A stretch of 64,000 bases of DNA from Brassica napus (Eukaryota > Streptophyta > Magnoliopsida > Brassicales > Brassicaceae): positions 186,001 through 250,000 of the forward strand of contig NW_026014848.1 in assembly GCF_020379485.1 (NCBI RefSeq), read 5' to 3'. Position 1 is the first letter of the stretch, and every line of letters starts with the position of its first letter. Shown piece by piece: positions 10,054-19,649 of this stretch. The position numbers and the translations under genes are program-made. Under the pieces are notes generated by a model. That model did no database searches, had not been told where the DNA came from, and saw nothing but the letters and a program-made list of their open reading frames with translations.

Positions 10054-11545
10054 TGTAGTAACCTTCCTGAAGGGGTAAAACGGTCAAGATTGACAAAGTC
10101 AGAATTTGGAGCCAAGCTTTTAGGAATCAAAGAATGATGAGGAATGTTGAGTTTTGATCATTGAAAACTTGACATGATTCGAAGAACATAGAAGATTGGT
10201 CGAGCATCAACTTGGTGGTCGAATCGTGGGCAATAAGGATCGATCAAGAAGTTTTTGAGTACGAGGTGGTCGTGGGTGAACCATGAGTCGAATATTCCAC
10301 TCGACCATGGTTAGACAATGTGATAGATTGATCAGAAGGACGTTTTGGGAGAATAACATTTTTGGAGCACGATGTTTTCAGAAAACTTAATAAGGGAACA
10401 TAATATGTCACAAGCAGGATGGGAGTTAAGCAGGATGGGAAGTAAGTACGACGGGATCGAAACACGACGAGAAAACCCGAAATTGGACGAAAACCCTAAT
10501 TTTGGTATTATAGATAATTTTTTGGTGAAGCTGGAGGATCGGAAAATATTTACCATCAAGGTCAGAATTCAGTTTGGAATTTATTAAAAACTTTCAGCTC
10601 ACCAGAACGGACGCGGAAATATATTCGGGATTGATCGCGGGTCGGAAATATGCCGAAAGGGCCGAAATCAGATGAATGGACCGAGAAGCACGAGGTGGCT
10701 TCAGGCATGGGATCAGAACGTGGCGGAAACATTCTGGCAGGGTATGTGGTAGTCCTCGGCGTTCGGTTCTCGGTTCGATTCCTGTTCGGTTTTTCCGTTC
10801 TTCGGTTCTAGAGGTTTAGGATCCATATAGGAACCGTCTTATTTTCGGTTCGGATCGGTTCACTTATTTTCGGTTCCGGTTCGGTTCGGATATTGAAATT
10901 GAAAACCGGCCAAAAACCAAAATATTTTTGGTTCCTATTCGGTTCGGTTTGTAGTATAATAATCGAACCAAGAACCCGAAAAGAACCGACAAAACCGAAG
11001 AACCAAATATTCTTTTACGAAAGAAAAAAAAATAAAAAGTAACCAAAAACCTGAAAAATCCCAAATATAACCGAACATTCTACAAAGACAAAAAATAAAC
11101 CAGAATAATCCAAAACAATGTACAAGTAGAAATGCAGAATCATTCAAATTTCAAAGAATAGTAGTTCAAGAAACATAAGTTTCAAACATACGATCCAAAC
11201 ACCATCGCCGAACGTAAGTTCTCAGCTTCTCTAGTCCAACTTCATCTCCAAAGCTTCATATGTAAGAGAAGACTCATAAGAAACATAATTCTAAACACCT
11301 AAACATATCATGGCAAACAATTCTTCGACCACCTCGTTCTTCGAAATTTGCCGATCGATCTTTACCGCCCGCGGTTCGACCACTAAATTGATGTTTGACC
11401 AGTTTTCTCTTTTCTTCGAATCAGGTCAAGTTTTATGTGATCAAAACTCAACATTCCTCCTGATACTTAGACTCCCAAATGCTCGGCTCCAGATTCATAT
11501 TATATTATTATTTTTTTTTTTTATCCCGAAGGGCGGGTTATCACA
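10054..11545. repeat. Two LTR fragments in inverted orientation around a CGGTTCGG-rich core
   Basis: The left arm (10054-10745) starts TGTAGTAACC. The right arm (about 11300-11545), read on the minus strand, starts TGTGATAACCCGCCC. Both match the U3 part of the solo LTR at 12961-16329 (its minus-strand start, 16329-15780). For example, ATCAAAACTCAACATTCCTC is shared between the arms in opposite orientation. The middle (10746-11300) is unrelated, with many GGTTCGGTTCGG-like units. It splits the protease from gag. No target-site duplication was seen. Confidence 0.6.
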
Positions 11546-11960
11546 CCTGCTGCAGGCGAATTGTTCCACAAATTTATCTCTGAGAACCGCGAAGGAGGCT
11601 ATGGACCTTGCGGGTAGGTTGATATACCACCGCAGAGCGGGTGTAGTCAGGGTGGAGCCAAACCCTTTGCATGTGGTAGCTTCACACGACCACTTTGGGA
11701 GTGCTATGGCGAGCATCCTTTGTCTGTATTGGGCGACGTGGTCATCCAGATCAGTGGTGCCGCCATACGGCTTTATGCTGGGGAAGGAGAACTTCCTGGG
11801 CATCTCAATCAAGGTGATCTCATCCGTGAAAGGAGTATCGGCATAAGAGTCGGGGTTGCTCTTCCGGATTGGGGGAGCTACCCCTGGGAGCCTCTCTACC
11901 GTGGACTGCATGGCATCGAGTCTCTTGGTGAACATCTGTTCAAGGTAGACTGTTGGGCAA
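11546..11960 (-). pseudogene. Tat-like Ty3 gag fragment, inverted relative to its pol
   Basis: Minus-strand reading gives a Ty3 gag core: MFTKRLDAMQSTVERLPGV, PDSYADTPFTDEITLIEMP, RKFSFPSIKPYGGTTDLDD, FVEQFACSR. This is the capsid region typical of Tat-lineage gag. Homology ends at the LTR fragment on the left and near 11957 on the right, where reverse transcriptase begins on the opposite strand. Zinc knuckle and matrix regions are absent. The inverted placement shows an inversion or joining of two copies. Confidence 0.75.
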
Positions 11961-12955
11961 TATCCGGAATGGCTGGCCAACGTCGTTGTGGTCAAGAAAA
12001 ACAACGGGAAGTGGAGAGTCTGCATAGACTTCACGTACCTCAACAAGTCCTGTCCAAAGGACCCCTTCCCGCTACCTCATATCGACAAGCTGGTGAACGC
12101 CACCGCGGGGCATCAGCTGATGAGCTTCATGGATGCGTTCTATGGCTACAATCAAATACTTATGCATCTGGAAGACCAGGAGAAAACCTCCTTCATGACG
12201 TCCAGAGGGTTCTACTGCTACAAGGTTATGCCCTTCGGCCTAAAGACCGCATGATCAACCTACCAACGACTGGTGAACATGATGTTTGCGGACCAGAATG
12301 GGCGAACCATGGAGGTCTACATCGACGACATGCTGGTCAAGTCCCTGGAGGGTGAGGACCACATATCTCACCTACAACAAACCTTCTCCACCCTTCGGAA
12401 GTATAACATGAAGCTCAACCGAACTAAATGCTCATTCGGGGTCACTTCTGGCAAGTTGCTTGGGTACATTGTAACCAACTAGGGCATCGAGGCCAAAACA
12501 GAGCAAATCAGGGCCATTCATTCAATCCTTCCCCGAAGAACGTCAAGGAGGTCCAAAAGCTAACAGGAAGAATGGCGGCCTTGAGCAGGTTCATCTCTAG
12601 ACTCTCCGACAAATCTCATGCCCTCTTTGGAATCCTCCAAAATCCAAAGGAAATCCAGTGGATGGAAGTGTGCGCATCCGCTCTCCATGAGCTAAAGGCG
12701 TATCTCACCACTCCTCTCCTAACCAAGCCACTACTCGGTGAGGTCCTGCTGCTATTTCTAGCAGTCTCCGAACACGCCGTAAGCGCCATCCTAATACGCG
12801 ACGAGGGAAGCAAGTACCTACCAATCTTTTACGTGAGTAAGGCTCTCCTGGATGCAGAAACCCGCTATAGCCATCTACAGAAGCTGGCCTTAGCTCTGAT
12901 AGTCGCCACTCGCAAGCTCCATCCTTACTTCCAGGCTCACCCAATCGTGGTTGTC
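11957..12955 (+). pseudogene. Tat-like Ty3 reverse transcriptase and RNase H start, disrupted
   Basis: The plus-strand sequence encodes WLANVVVVKKNNGKWRVCID, LPHIDKLVNATAGHQLMSF, the MPFGLK motif and the catalytic VYIDDMLVKS. The connection and RNase H fold follow (SAILIRDEGSKYLPIFYVSK), to HPIVVVT at 12955. In-frame TGA at 12253-12255 (GGA to TGA by comparison) and TAG at 12481-12483, and a one-base frameshift near 12520, disable it. The gene is interrupted at 12956 by a solo LTR and resumes at 16335. Confidence 0.85.
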
Positions 12956-12960
12956 ACCTT

Positions 12961-15900
12961 TGTAACACCCCCTAACTGTCCTAGACATATGGTCGATCAA
13001 CCGGCCAACAATCAAACAAGAACATGACCGATCGACCGTCCAACACCCAGGGTTGGAGATGAAAGGCCAACCGGCCAGCCAGCAATCAAACAAGAACATG
13101 AGTGGCCGTTCAACCCAACACCATGGTTCGAAAGCGCTACGTGACGGGCTAGGGACGATCCGGTCAGAGTCATAAAAATTACTCCACGACCTAGACCAGT
13201 TCATCCACTAACTCGTCCCGCTGCTTCAAGTCACAAGGCTTTGCAACCCATACCTAGAGTTAGCATTTTCCGTTAGATCGAGGCCTAAGGCTTTTCAACC
13301 TGTACTACGACCTAACGTTGAGTTAGACCGGACTAGTCAAATATCAGAGTACTCATGAAGCACATATAAAAACAATTTCTTTATTGATTCAAGAAATATT
13401 CATACATTGAATAATTCAAGACTGGGCCCGGCTTATTGCCAAATCGAGTCAACATAACACAATTCACAATACCGTTTACAAAAGGCATGAAAATCTACAC
13501 CGGCGGTCCTAACATCCAGCACCAAGCTATCCGATCATCCTTACCTAAAGCGACCTGCAAAAAGGACAATGGAGTTGGATGAGTAACCTAATGTTACTCA
13601 ATGAGCTGGCGGCCTCTACCTGCAACCTAGACTCTAACCCAGACAACCCAAAATAACAATCAATCTAGCCCTAGCATGCAATAAAAGCTAAGGCTAAGCA
13701 AACTGTTACTAAGTTAGACTTGGCCTCCTGCCATGATCTAGCTTCAAGTAACGGGAACCTGCATTAAAACAAGTCAACAACCAATCCACAATTATCAAAG
13801 AGACACCATGCCTAATCTGGTACCTAAACCAGACTTAGGACTTAATGTCAGAACCTGCAAGAAAATCACAACAATAATAAGATACTAACTACCAACGACT
13901 CGATCTAACTCGTAACACCATATATCGGTGCTACATTAACTCGAGGGTTCCATACCCCCTACGACACTCTAACACAACACAATACACTACCCCGGGAAAT
14001 GGTGACTTAGTGTTCATCCTCTCTATCGGCAATATCCTATCTTTCTACCACAAAGGCCAGAAGAAGGAACCTTCAACCGACCGCGGCCCACTGTCCTTCG
14101 GGTTACCGCGCGACAGCCCACAGTCCTTCGGGTCACTGCCACATTACACCGTCGTGTAATCACTCAGCCATAGGCCATGATCTCGTCTCTCTGAGTCTTC
14201 CCGATCCAGCGAATAAGGGGTTTCCTTGAACCCGCTGAATACGAGGGCGAGGAAACACTAATCAACCCCAAACAAGCCTAGTATGGGCGGGTTACGCACA
14301 TACTGTCAGCACACTCACACAACACAAACTCAATCTAGAACCTAACGTAATGATAAAGTTCTAGACACTAACCAGACACTCGACTCTACAACACAAACCA
14401 ATAGTACCAATAGTCCGGCCTATATGGCCTAAGACCTTAGTACTAACAACTAAACAATAATATCAATACTAAACAAATAAATCAAACCATTATCCAGATA
14501 GTTCAGACTCTTGCTATTAAACTATCTTTAAAGATAACGGGAACCTGCACTCAACCAAATCAACACGGAAGAATATAAAACATGATGCATCCTATCCCTA
14601 GTCAGGTTATTATCTCAGTCTTAACTCCATTCATCTCAGCTTAGCCCTTGCTAAACTGAGTCTGCTTCATAAATAAAATAACCCTAAGGACTCTACCTTT
14701 CAATAATGTGAGCATTCTACTCTATATGCAACTCGATCTAACCTAAGCTCCAAGTGGAACTCAAACAAACCAACTCACAGTGTTCTAGGCGAGAAGCAGC
14801 TGGTTGATCGGAGAGGACTTTGCCAAAACCGAAGATGAACGTCTTGACTGGACTGGACTGAACTGATCTCGACTTAGATAGACCCTCGGCTTGATAATGA
14901 ATACACTAACCGGTCTGGACGGACTGATCTGTACAGAACCTCCTTTAGCTCCTAGACAGTTCTTCGGACTTCCCGGCGGAGTATCGAGCAGAACTTCGTC
15001 TGATCTGAAACCGTGGAACTGAACTAACTCTGGGCATCACCTCCACTTTATCATCAAAGAACTGACTGGTCTGGACAAATCATTTGGAAAGAGCTTCCGC
15101 GTCACAATCGTATAGAATCGCCGATTGGACGGAACTGGCCTTCTCGGTGAGAATCGACTACACTCTAAGTCGACCACTTTGCTTCTCTCTCTCTCTTTCT
15201 CTCTGGCCACGTTGACTTGATTTCCATCTGAGCTGATCTTCATTTGATTGACCTTCAGTTGGAAAGAACCTTCCCTAGGCGCTGACTCGAAATCAATAGA
15301 GAACTGATCTCGAAAACTCTCTAAAACTCTCGAAATAGCTGGGAATCACTTGCTTTCTTTTTGTACTTTTCTCTGACGTTTTTAACTGGCTTTGAACAGG
15401 TCTGGATGTCCTCAAATGAGCTGGGGTCGAGGCCTATTTATAGAATACAGCACCCAATCAGATTCAGGTTGGTGGCAGCCTGTGTGTCGCTTCGCATGGC
15501 TCCGGACGCATGCGCGGCGGCACCTCATGCTCCACATGGCTGGCTGCATGTCCAGGACACATGCAGGACGCCACCACTCCTCCCAGATGTCAGGCTGCAT
15601 GACTGGAACTCATGGAAGGCGCCACAGCATCACACACATGGCTGGACGCATGCTTCGGTTGCATGCGCGGAGACACCTCGTGCTTGGTCGATCCACCTCG
15701 TGCTTCTACATGTCAAGCTGCATGTGCAGCTTCCATGCACAGCGACACCTCGAGCTTCTGTAGACACTCAGCTTGGTGGACAGTTGACACCACATTCTGA
15801 ACCCATGCAACAAGTCACCTCGAGCTTCTCGGTCCATTGGCCTGATTTCAGTCCTTGGCGGTAAATATTTCCCGATCCTTCGGCTTCATCGAAGACTTGC

Positions 15901-16329
15901 ATAATACCGAAATTAGGGTTTTCGTCTAATTTCGGGTTTTTCCGTCGTGCTTCGATCCCGTCGTGCATGCTTCCCGTCGTGCTTCCTTTCCGTCTTGCTT
16001 AATTCTGTCATGCTTCCAATGTCTTCAAAATAATATTCCGCTAATACGAAGTTTCGCGGAAAACTTCGTGCTGAAGAAACGTCATTCTTCACAAACGTCG
16101 AGCTTCTAAACCGTCGTGCTTCCAAAAATGTGATTCTTCCAAAATGTCTGTCTGATCAATCTAAGGCATCTTCTAACTATGGTCGAGCAACTTCTTCGAC
16201 TCATAGTTAACTCACGATCACTTCTTCGCCACTTCGTACTTCAAAACTTTTCGATCGATCCTTATCACCCGCGACTCGACCACCACAGAGATACTCGACC
16301 ATTCTCTTTTTTTTTAACGGGTTTCTACA
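12961..16329 (-). mobile_element. Solo LTR (3.37 kb) of a chromovirus-like Ty3 element
   Basis: The boundaries TGTAACACCC (12961) and TTTCTACA (16329) are flanked by ACCTT (12956-12960) and ACCTC (16330-16334), a 5-bp target-site duplication with one change. Removing the insert rejoins the RNase H reading frame of the host Ty3 remnant. On the minus strand the LTR starts TGTAGAAACCC and ends GGGGGTGTTACA. It carries TATAAATA (plus 15435-15442). It shares GTTGCAAAGCCTT and CATGTTCTTGTTTGATTG with the LTR at 19650-21569. No coding domain, primer site or second LTR is present, so it is a solo LTR. Short ORFs within it look spurious. Confidence 0.8.
15435..15442 (-). promoter_or_regulatory. LTR TATA box
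   Basis: TATAAATA on the minus strand in the solo LTR, about 890 bp from its U3 start. It corresponds to the TATAAATA at 20052 in the related LTR. Confidence 0.6.
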
Positions 16330-16334
16330 ACCTC

Positions 16335-16740
16335 CTTCCCTCTAAAGTTGGTCCTCCACAAACCCGAAGTCTCCGGACGTTTAGCCAAATGGGCTGTGGA
16401 ACTAGGGGAGTACGACGTAATCTTTCGACCCGCCACAGCTATAAATTCACAGGTCCTAGCGGACTTCGTGGCCGAATTCTCCCCTGCAATACTCCCAGTT
16501 TTGGAGCAAGAAGTACGCCTCTGAGGCGAAACCAAAGAAGAGAGAGAATGGATCCTGCATGTTGATGGATCCAGCAACGTCAGAGGAGCTGGAGTGGGAA
16601 TAGTGCTTACCTCGCCGACAGTGAACACGGCCTCAAGAGCCGTGAGATGCAACTTCAAAGCAACCAACAACGAAAGCGAGTACGAGGCTCTAATCGCAGG
16701 ACTAACTCTCGCCCACCAAATGGGGGCAGAAAACATGCAT
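16335..16740 (+). pseudogene. Remainder of Tat-like RNase H after the solo LTR
   Basis: Continues the interrupted pol: SGRLAKWAVELGEYDVIFRP, SQVLADFVAEFSP, then the RNase H core WILHVDGSSNVRGAGVGIV and NNESEYEALIAGLTLAHQMG. A TGA lies at 16522-16524. Homology ends at about 16740, where the Athila LTR begins. The integrase is lost at that junction. Confidence 0.8.
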
Positions 16741-17379
16741 TAATGAACAATCCTAATGACAATTACCACAACTCAGCAATTTATAGTTGGGGCTAATCCC
16801 TCCTAACCTATTTCAACCCTAAAATCAAACAATGGAAGTACTCAGACATGGCTAAGCAGTTCATAACATCAATTAGGTAAGAAAACTTTATTAGAATAGT
16901 ATAAAGATATTAATGAAGTTCCAATCACAAATTATAACTTTGGATCTTCTCTCCAATCTATCAAAATCCTAGAAAATCTTGTTGTGAAAAATAATAAAAC
17001 AAGAATGCACACTTTGCCTCTAACATGGTGGCAAAGCTTATATAATTAGGTTAAAACTCGTCCGGGGTAATCTTGTAAATTGGTGAAAACTTGGGCTTCA
17101 AGTCGGCTGTGACCAAACGGGCTTTCAGCGCGCTTTGCTGTCGATTGATGTCAAGACATGAACATCGATCGTTTTCCTCTTCATTATCGACCGATGGTCG
17201 AGCTCGATGGTCATCTCGGGTGCTTGCTCCAAATATCTCCAAAATGCTCCAAAATCATCACTTATCTCCAAAGCACTCCTGATCCTATAAATATTCTAAA
17301 TATACTCTATAATATAATAATTAGTAGTTAAAACACTTTTAAACCATAGATAAAATTTGGTCAAATGCATGGTCTATCA
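16741..17379 (-). mobile_element. Athila 3' LTR, truncated
   Basis: On the minus strand the LTR starts TGATAGACCATGCATTTG at 17379, directly after a polypurine tract. It shares ordered segments (for example CTCAGACATGGC) with the LTRs at 31324-32782 and 32821-33860. It stops at about 16741 against the Ty3 RNase H, so roughly its last 800 bp are missing. Confidence 0.75.
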
Positions 17380-17394
17380 ACTCCCCCCAGACTT
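17380..17394 (-). promoter_or_regulatory. Polypurine tract of the Athila element
   Basis: Minus-strand AAGTCTGGGGGGAGT abuts the LTR start TGATAGACC. This is the plus-strand primer site that defines a 3' LTR. Confidence 0.75.
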
Positions 17395-17960
17395 ACCCTT
17401 TTGCTTATCCTCAAGCAAAACAAAATGGCAGTCTCTCTGAAAGAGGTTTGAAACAGCAGGGATTCACATGATTTAAAACTTAGAATCATCACCTCTACAA
17501 TATTGCAATCCACATATAAAAAGTCCTAATCACAAAAGCACATTATACCATATCCCAGTGATATTCAGTCTATGATTGGTTGGTTAAATAAATAATAACT
17601 ACTAAGTTTAAAATGTTAAACATGAGAAAAAAATGTTCATACCCATCCATCTCGAGTGTAGATTGATATATACGACACTCGATCGATAGACATAAGCGCA
17701 TCACAGTCGATCAACGTAAGGATATCGTCGCCGATCGATAGCACAAAGACAGAAAAATTATGTGTTAGCTGCATCGTGTCAGTGTATCTAACCCATAAGT
17801 ATCAGTCAGCGAGGTTAGCTCTGTTAGACAATCCAAACACATGCAAGGTCAGCAAAATAGATAAACTCCAGTCATAACATAGAATAATAAGTTCGAAAGT
17901 AAATCCTAATAGTACGAATGTAAAAGAAAAGATAAGTCGATAGGGATAGAAATATGAGGA
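17395..17960 (-). other. Athila 3' non-coding region
   Basis: No ORF. It holds scattered TCGATCGAT-type motifs like those in the Athila LTRs and lies between the ORF-1-like fragment and the polypurine tract. Confidence 0.5.
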
Positions 17961-18440
17961 CTAGTCCTCATCAGTGGTGTCGTCGCTGGAGGTGCCTCGG
18001 CGCTGGCGTGATGGTCCTGCTGCCAACAATGAGCTGGCTTGCACACTCCTCCTGCTCGAACAGCGACATATCGATACTCTGGCGCAGATGGCAGTGAGAG
18101 CATCGACTACGACGCGCTGGAAATCTTCCTCAGGGAGTGTAGACATGTCTGGCATTGGTGGGAATGGCGGGAGTGCGGCCTCGGGCTGATGCGGCTGAGG
18201 TCCTCCAGGTCGCTGGACCGTGTAGCATAGCGGCATGGTAGCTAGGGCGCGGAGGAGGCATGGGTCAGGTCGGAACTGAATGCTAGCAAGGCCATGGTCG
18301 AAATCCGTGAGTACGAAGTGGCAGCCTCACCAAGTGCGGGCCGTTCTCGTCCCTGAAGCACTAGTCACGGTCTTCCTTGAGCCACTGAGTGCTCGTGAGA
18401 TGCGCTGCATCCATGTAGAAGATCCGGTCATCCATCTCAG
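17961..18440 (-). pseudogene. C-terminal fragment of an Athila ORF-1/env-like gene
   Basis: Minus-strand segments MDDRIFYMDAAHLTSTQWLK (from 18436) and, in another frame, TLPEEDFQRVVVDALTAI followed by a basic/Ser tail ending SSDDTTDED (stop 17961) resemble the end of Athila's ORF-1/env-like gene. It sits where that gene belongs, between integrase and polypurine tract. It is broken by a TAG and frameshifts. Identification rests on context and recollection of tail composition, so it is tentative. Confidence 0.5.
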
Positions 18441-18442
18441 CA

Positions 18443-18868
18443 TCATCTAATGGAACTCCGCAATGAATGAAAATCGGGGCAAGTAGGCTCCCGACCGTCT
18501 CCTTTATTATTTATAAGTGTAATGGCTCCATAAGGATTTATGTTCAATACAGTGAAAGGACCTGACCAACAAGATCGGACTTTTCTAGGGAACAGTGTTA
18601 GCCGAGAGTTATATAGCAGCACTTGATCGTTTGGTTCAAAGTGTCGGGAAATGACTTTTTTAACCGTGATATGCTTTCGTCTTTTCTTTGTATATCTTCG
18701 AACTCTCATAAGCTAAATGTCTAATCTTATCCAGCTCGTTGAGCTGCATGAGCCTCCTGTCGGCAGCTGGTTTGATATCGAAGTTTAATTATTTAATAGC
18801 CCAGGCTGCCTTGTGTTCCAGCTCGACCGGTAAGTGACATAATTTCCCATACAGTAGGTGAAAAGGGG
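18443..18868 (-). pseudogene. Athila integrase C-terminal fragment
   Basis: The minus strand carries [20 protein letters not shown] (18868-18800), then NFDIKPAADRRLMQLNELD and the integrase C-terminal barrel (VISRHFEPNDQVLLYNSRL, RSCWSGPFTVLNINPYGAIT). These are typical of Athila-lineage integrases. A TAA (18797-18795) and a frameshift near 18670 break it. The catalytic core is missing because an oppositely oriented integrase of another family starts at about 18868. Confidence 0.75.
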
Positions 18869-19620
18869 TGATTGTCGACAGACTGACAAAGGTGGTGCAC
18901 TTGTTACCTATGAAGGAAACCGATAAGGTAGAGGTATTTGCAGAGATGTATGTGGACCAAATTGTGAGGTTGCATGGGGTGCTAACAGATATAGTCTCCA
19001 ATCGAGATCCTAGATTCACCTCAAATTTTTGGAAGCCGTTACAAGAAGCTGCGGGAACTAAGTTGTTCATAAGCACCGCGTATCATCCCGAGACGGACGA
19101 CAAAACCGACAGAACCATTCGCACCATAGAGGATATGATGTGGATGTGTATATTGGATTGGGCGGGAAGCTGGGAAAAACATTTACCATTAATCGAGTTC
19201 TCCTACAACAACAACTTTCATTCTAGCATAGGTATGGCACCATATGAGGCGCTTTATGGGAGGCCATGCAAAACACCTTTATGCTGGACCGAAGTTGGAG
19301 AAAGAAGAGAGTTTGCACCCAAAATTGTAGAAGAGACAATGAAAAAGTTGAAGATCATTCAAACCAATATGAAGAAAGCGCAGGATAGACAAAAGAAGTA
19401 TGCCGATCAATCAAGGAGAGAAGTGGTGTTCAATATTGGTGGTTGGGTTTATCTGAAAGTGTCAGCTCAAAAAGAAAAGGACCGATTCGGGAAGGTCGGG
19501 AAACTAGCGGTAAGATTCATTGGGCCTTACCAGATTATACAACGAATCAGAGAGGTAGCTTATTGTCTCAACCTACCTGAAGAGATGCAAATATATCCGA
19601 TATTTCACGTATCAATGCTG
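18868..19620 (+). pseudogene. Chromovirus-like Ty3 integrase, core to C-terminus, truncated both ends
   Basis: The ORF is open from [18 protein letters not shown] to [10 protein letters not shown]. It contains the catalytic core, the conserved [20 protein letters not shown] and YADQSRREV blocks, and the C-terminal region where GPYQIIQRI and FHVSM normally precede the chromodomain. The usual second catalytic position (S-D-R-D) reads SNRD, and the usual Glu (S-E-R-T) reads TDRT, so both acidic residues are altered. The zinc-binding N-terminus is absent at 18868. Homology ends at 19617 in a perfect palindromic junction. Confidence 0.85.
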
Positions 19621-19649
19621 CATTGATACGTGAAATATCGGATATATTT
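19589..19649. repeat. Perfect 29-bp inverted repeat with 3-bp spacer at an integrase breakpoint
   Basis: The left arm 19589-19617 (starts AAATATATCCGATATTTC) is exactly reverse-complemented by 19621-19649 (starts CATTGATACGTGAAATATC), with spacer CTG. The left arm is integrase coding sequence and the right arm its inverted copy. Confidence 0.97.

Noticed and set aside
11310..12355. Plus-strand ORFs of 178 and 211 codons
   Set aside because: They run antisense to the gag fragment or out of frame with RT; shadows only.
13200..15800. Several ORFs of 60-167 codons in the solo LTR
   Set aside because: They overlap on both strands within an LTR defined by its target-site duplication and show no family motif.
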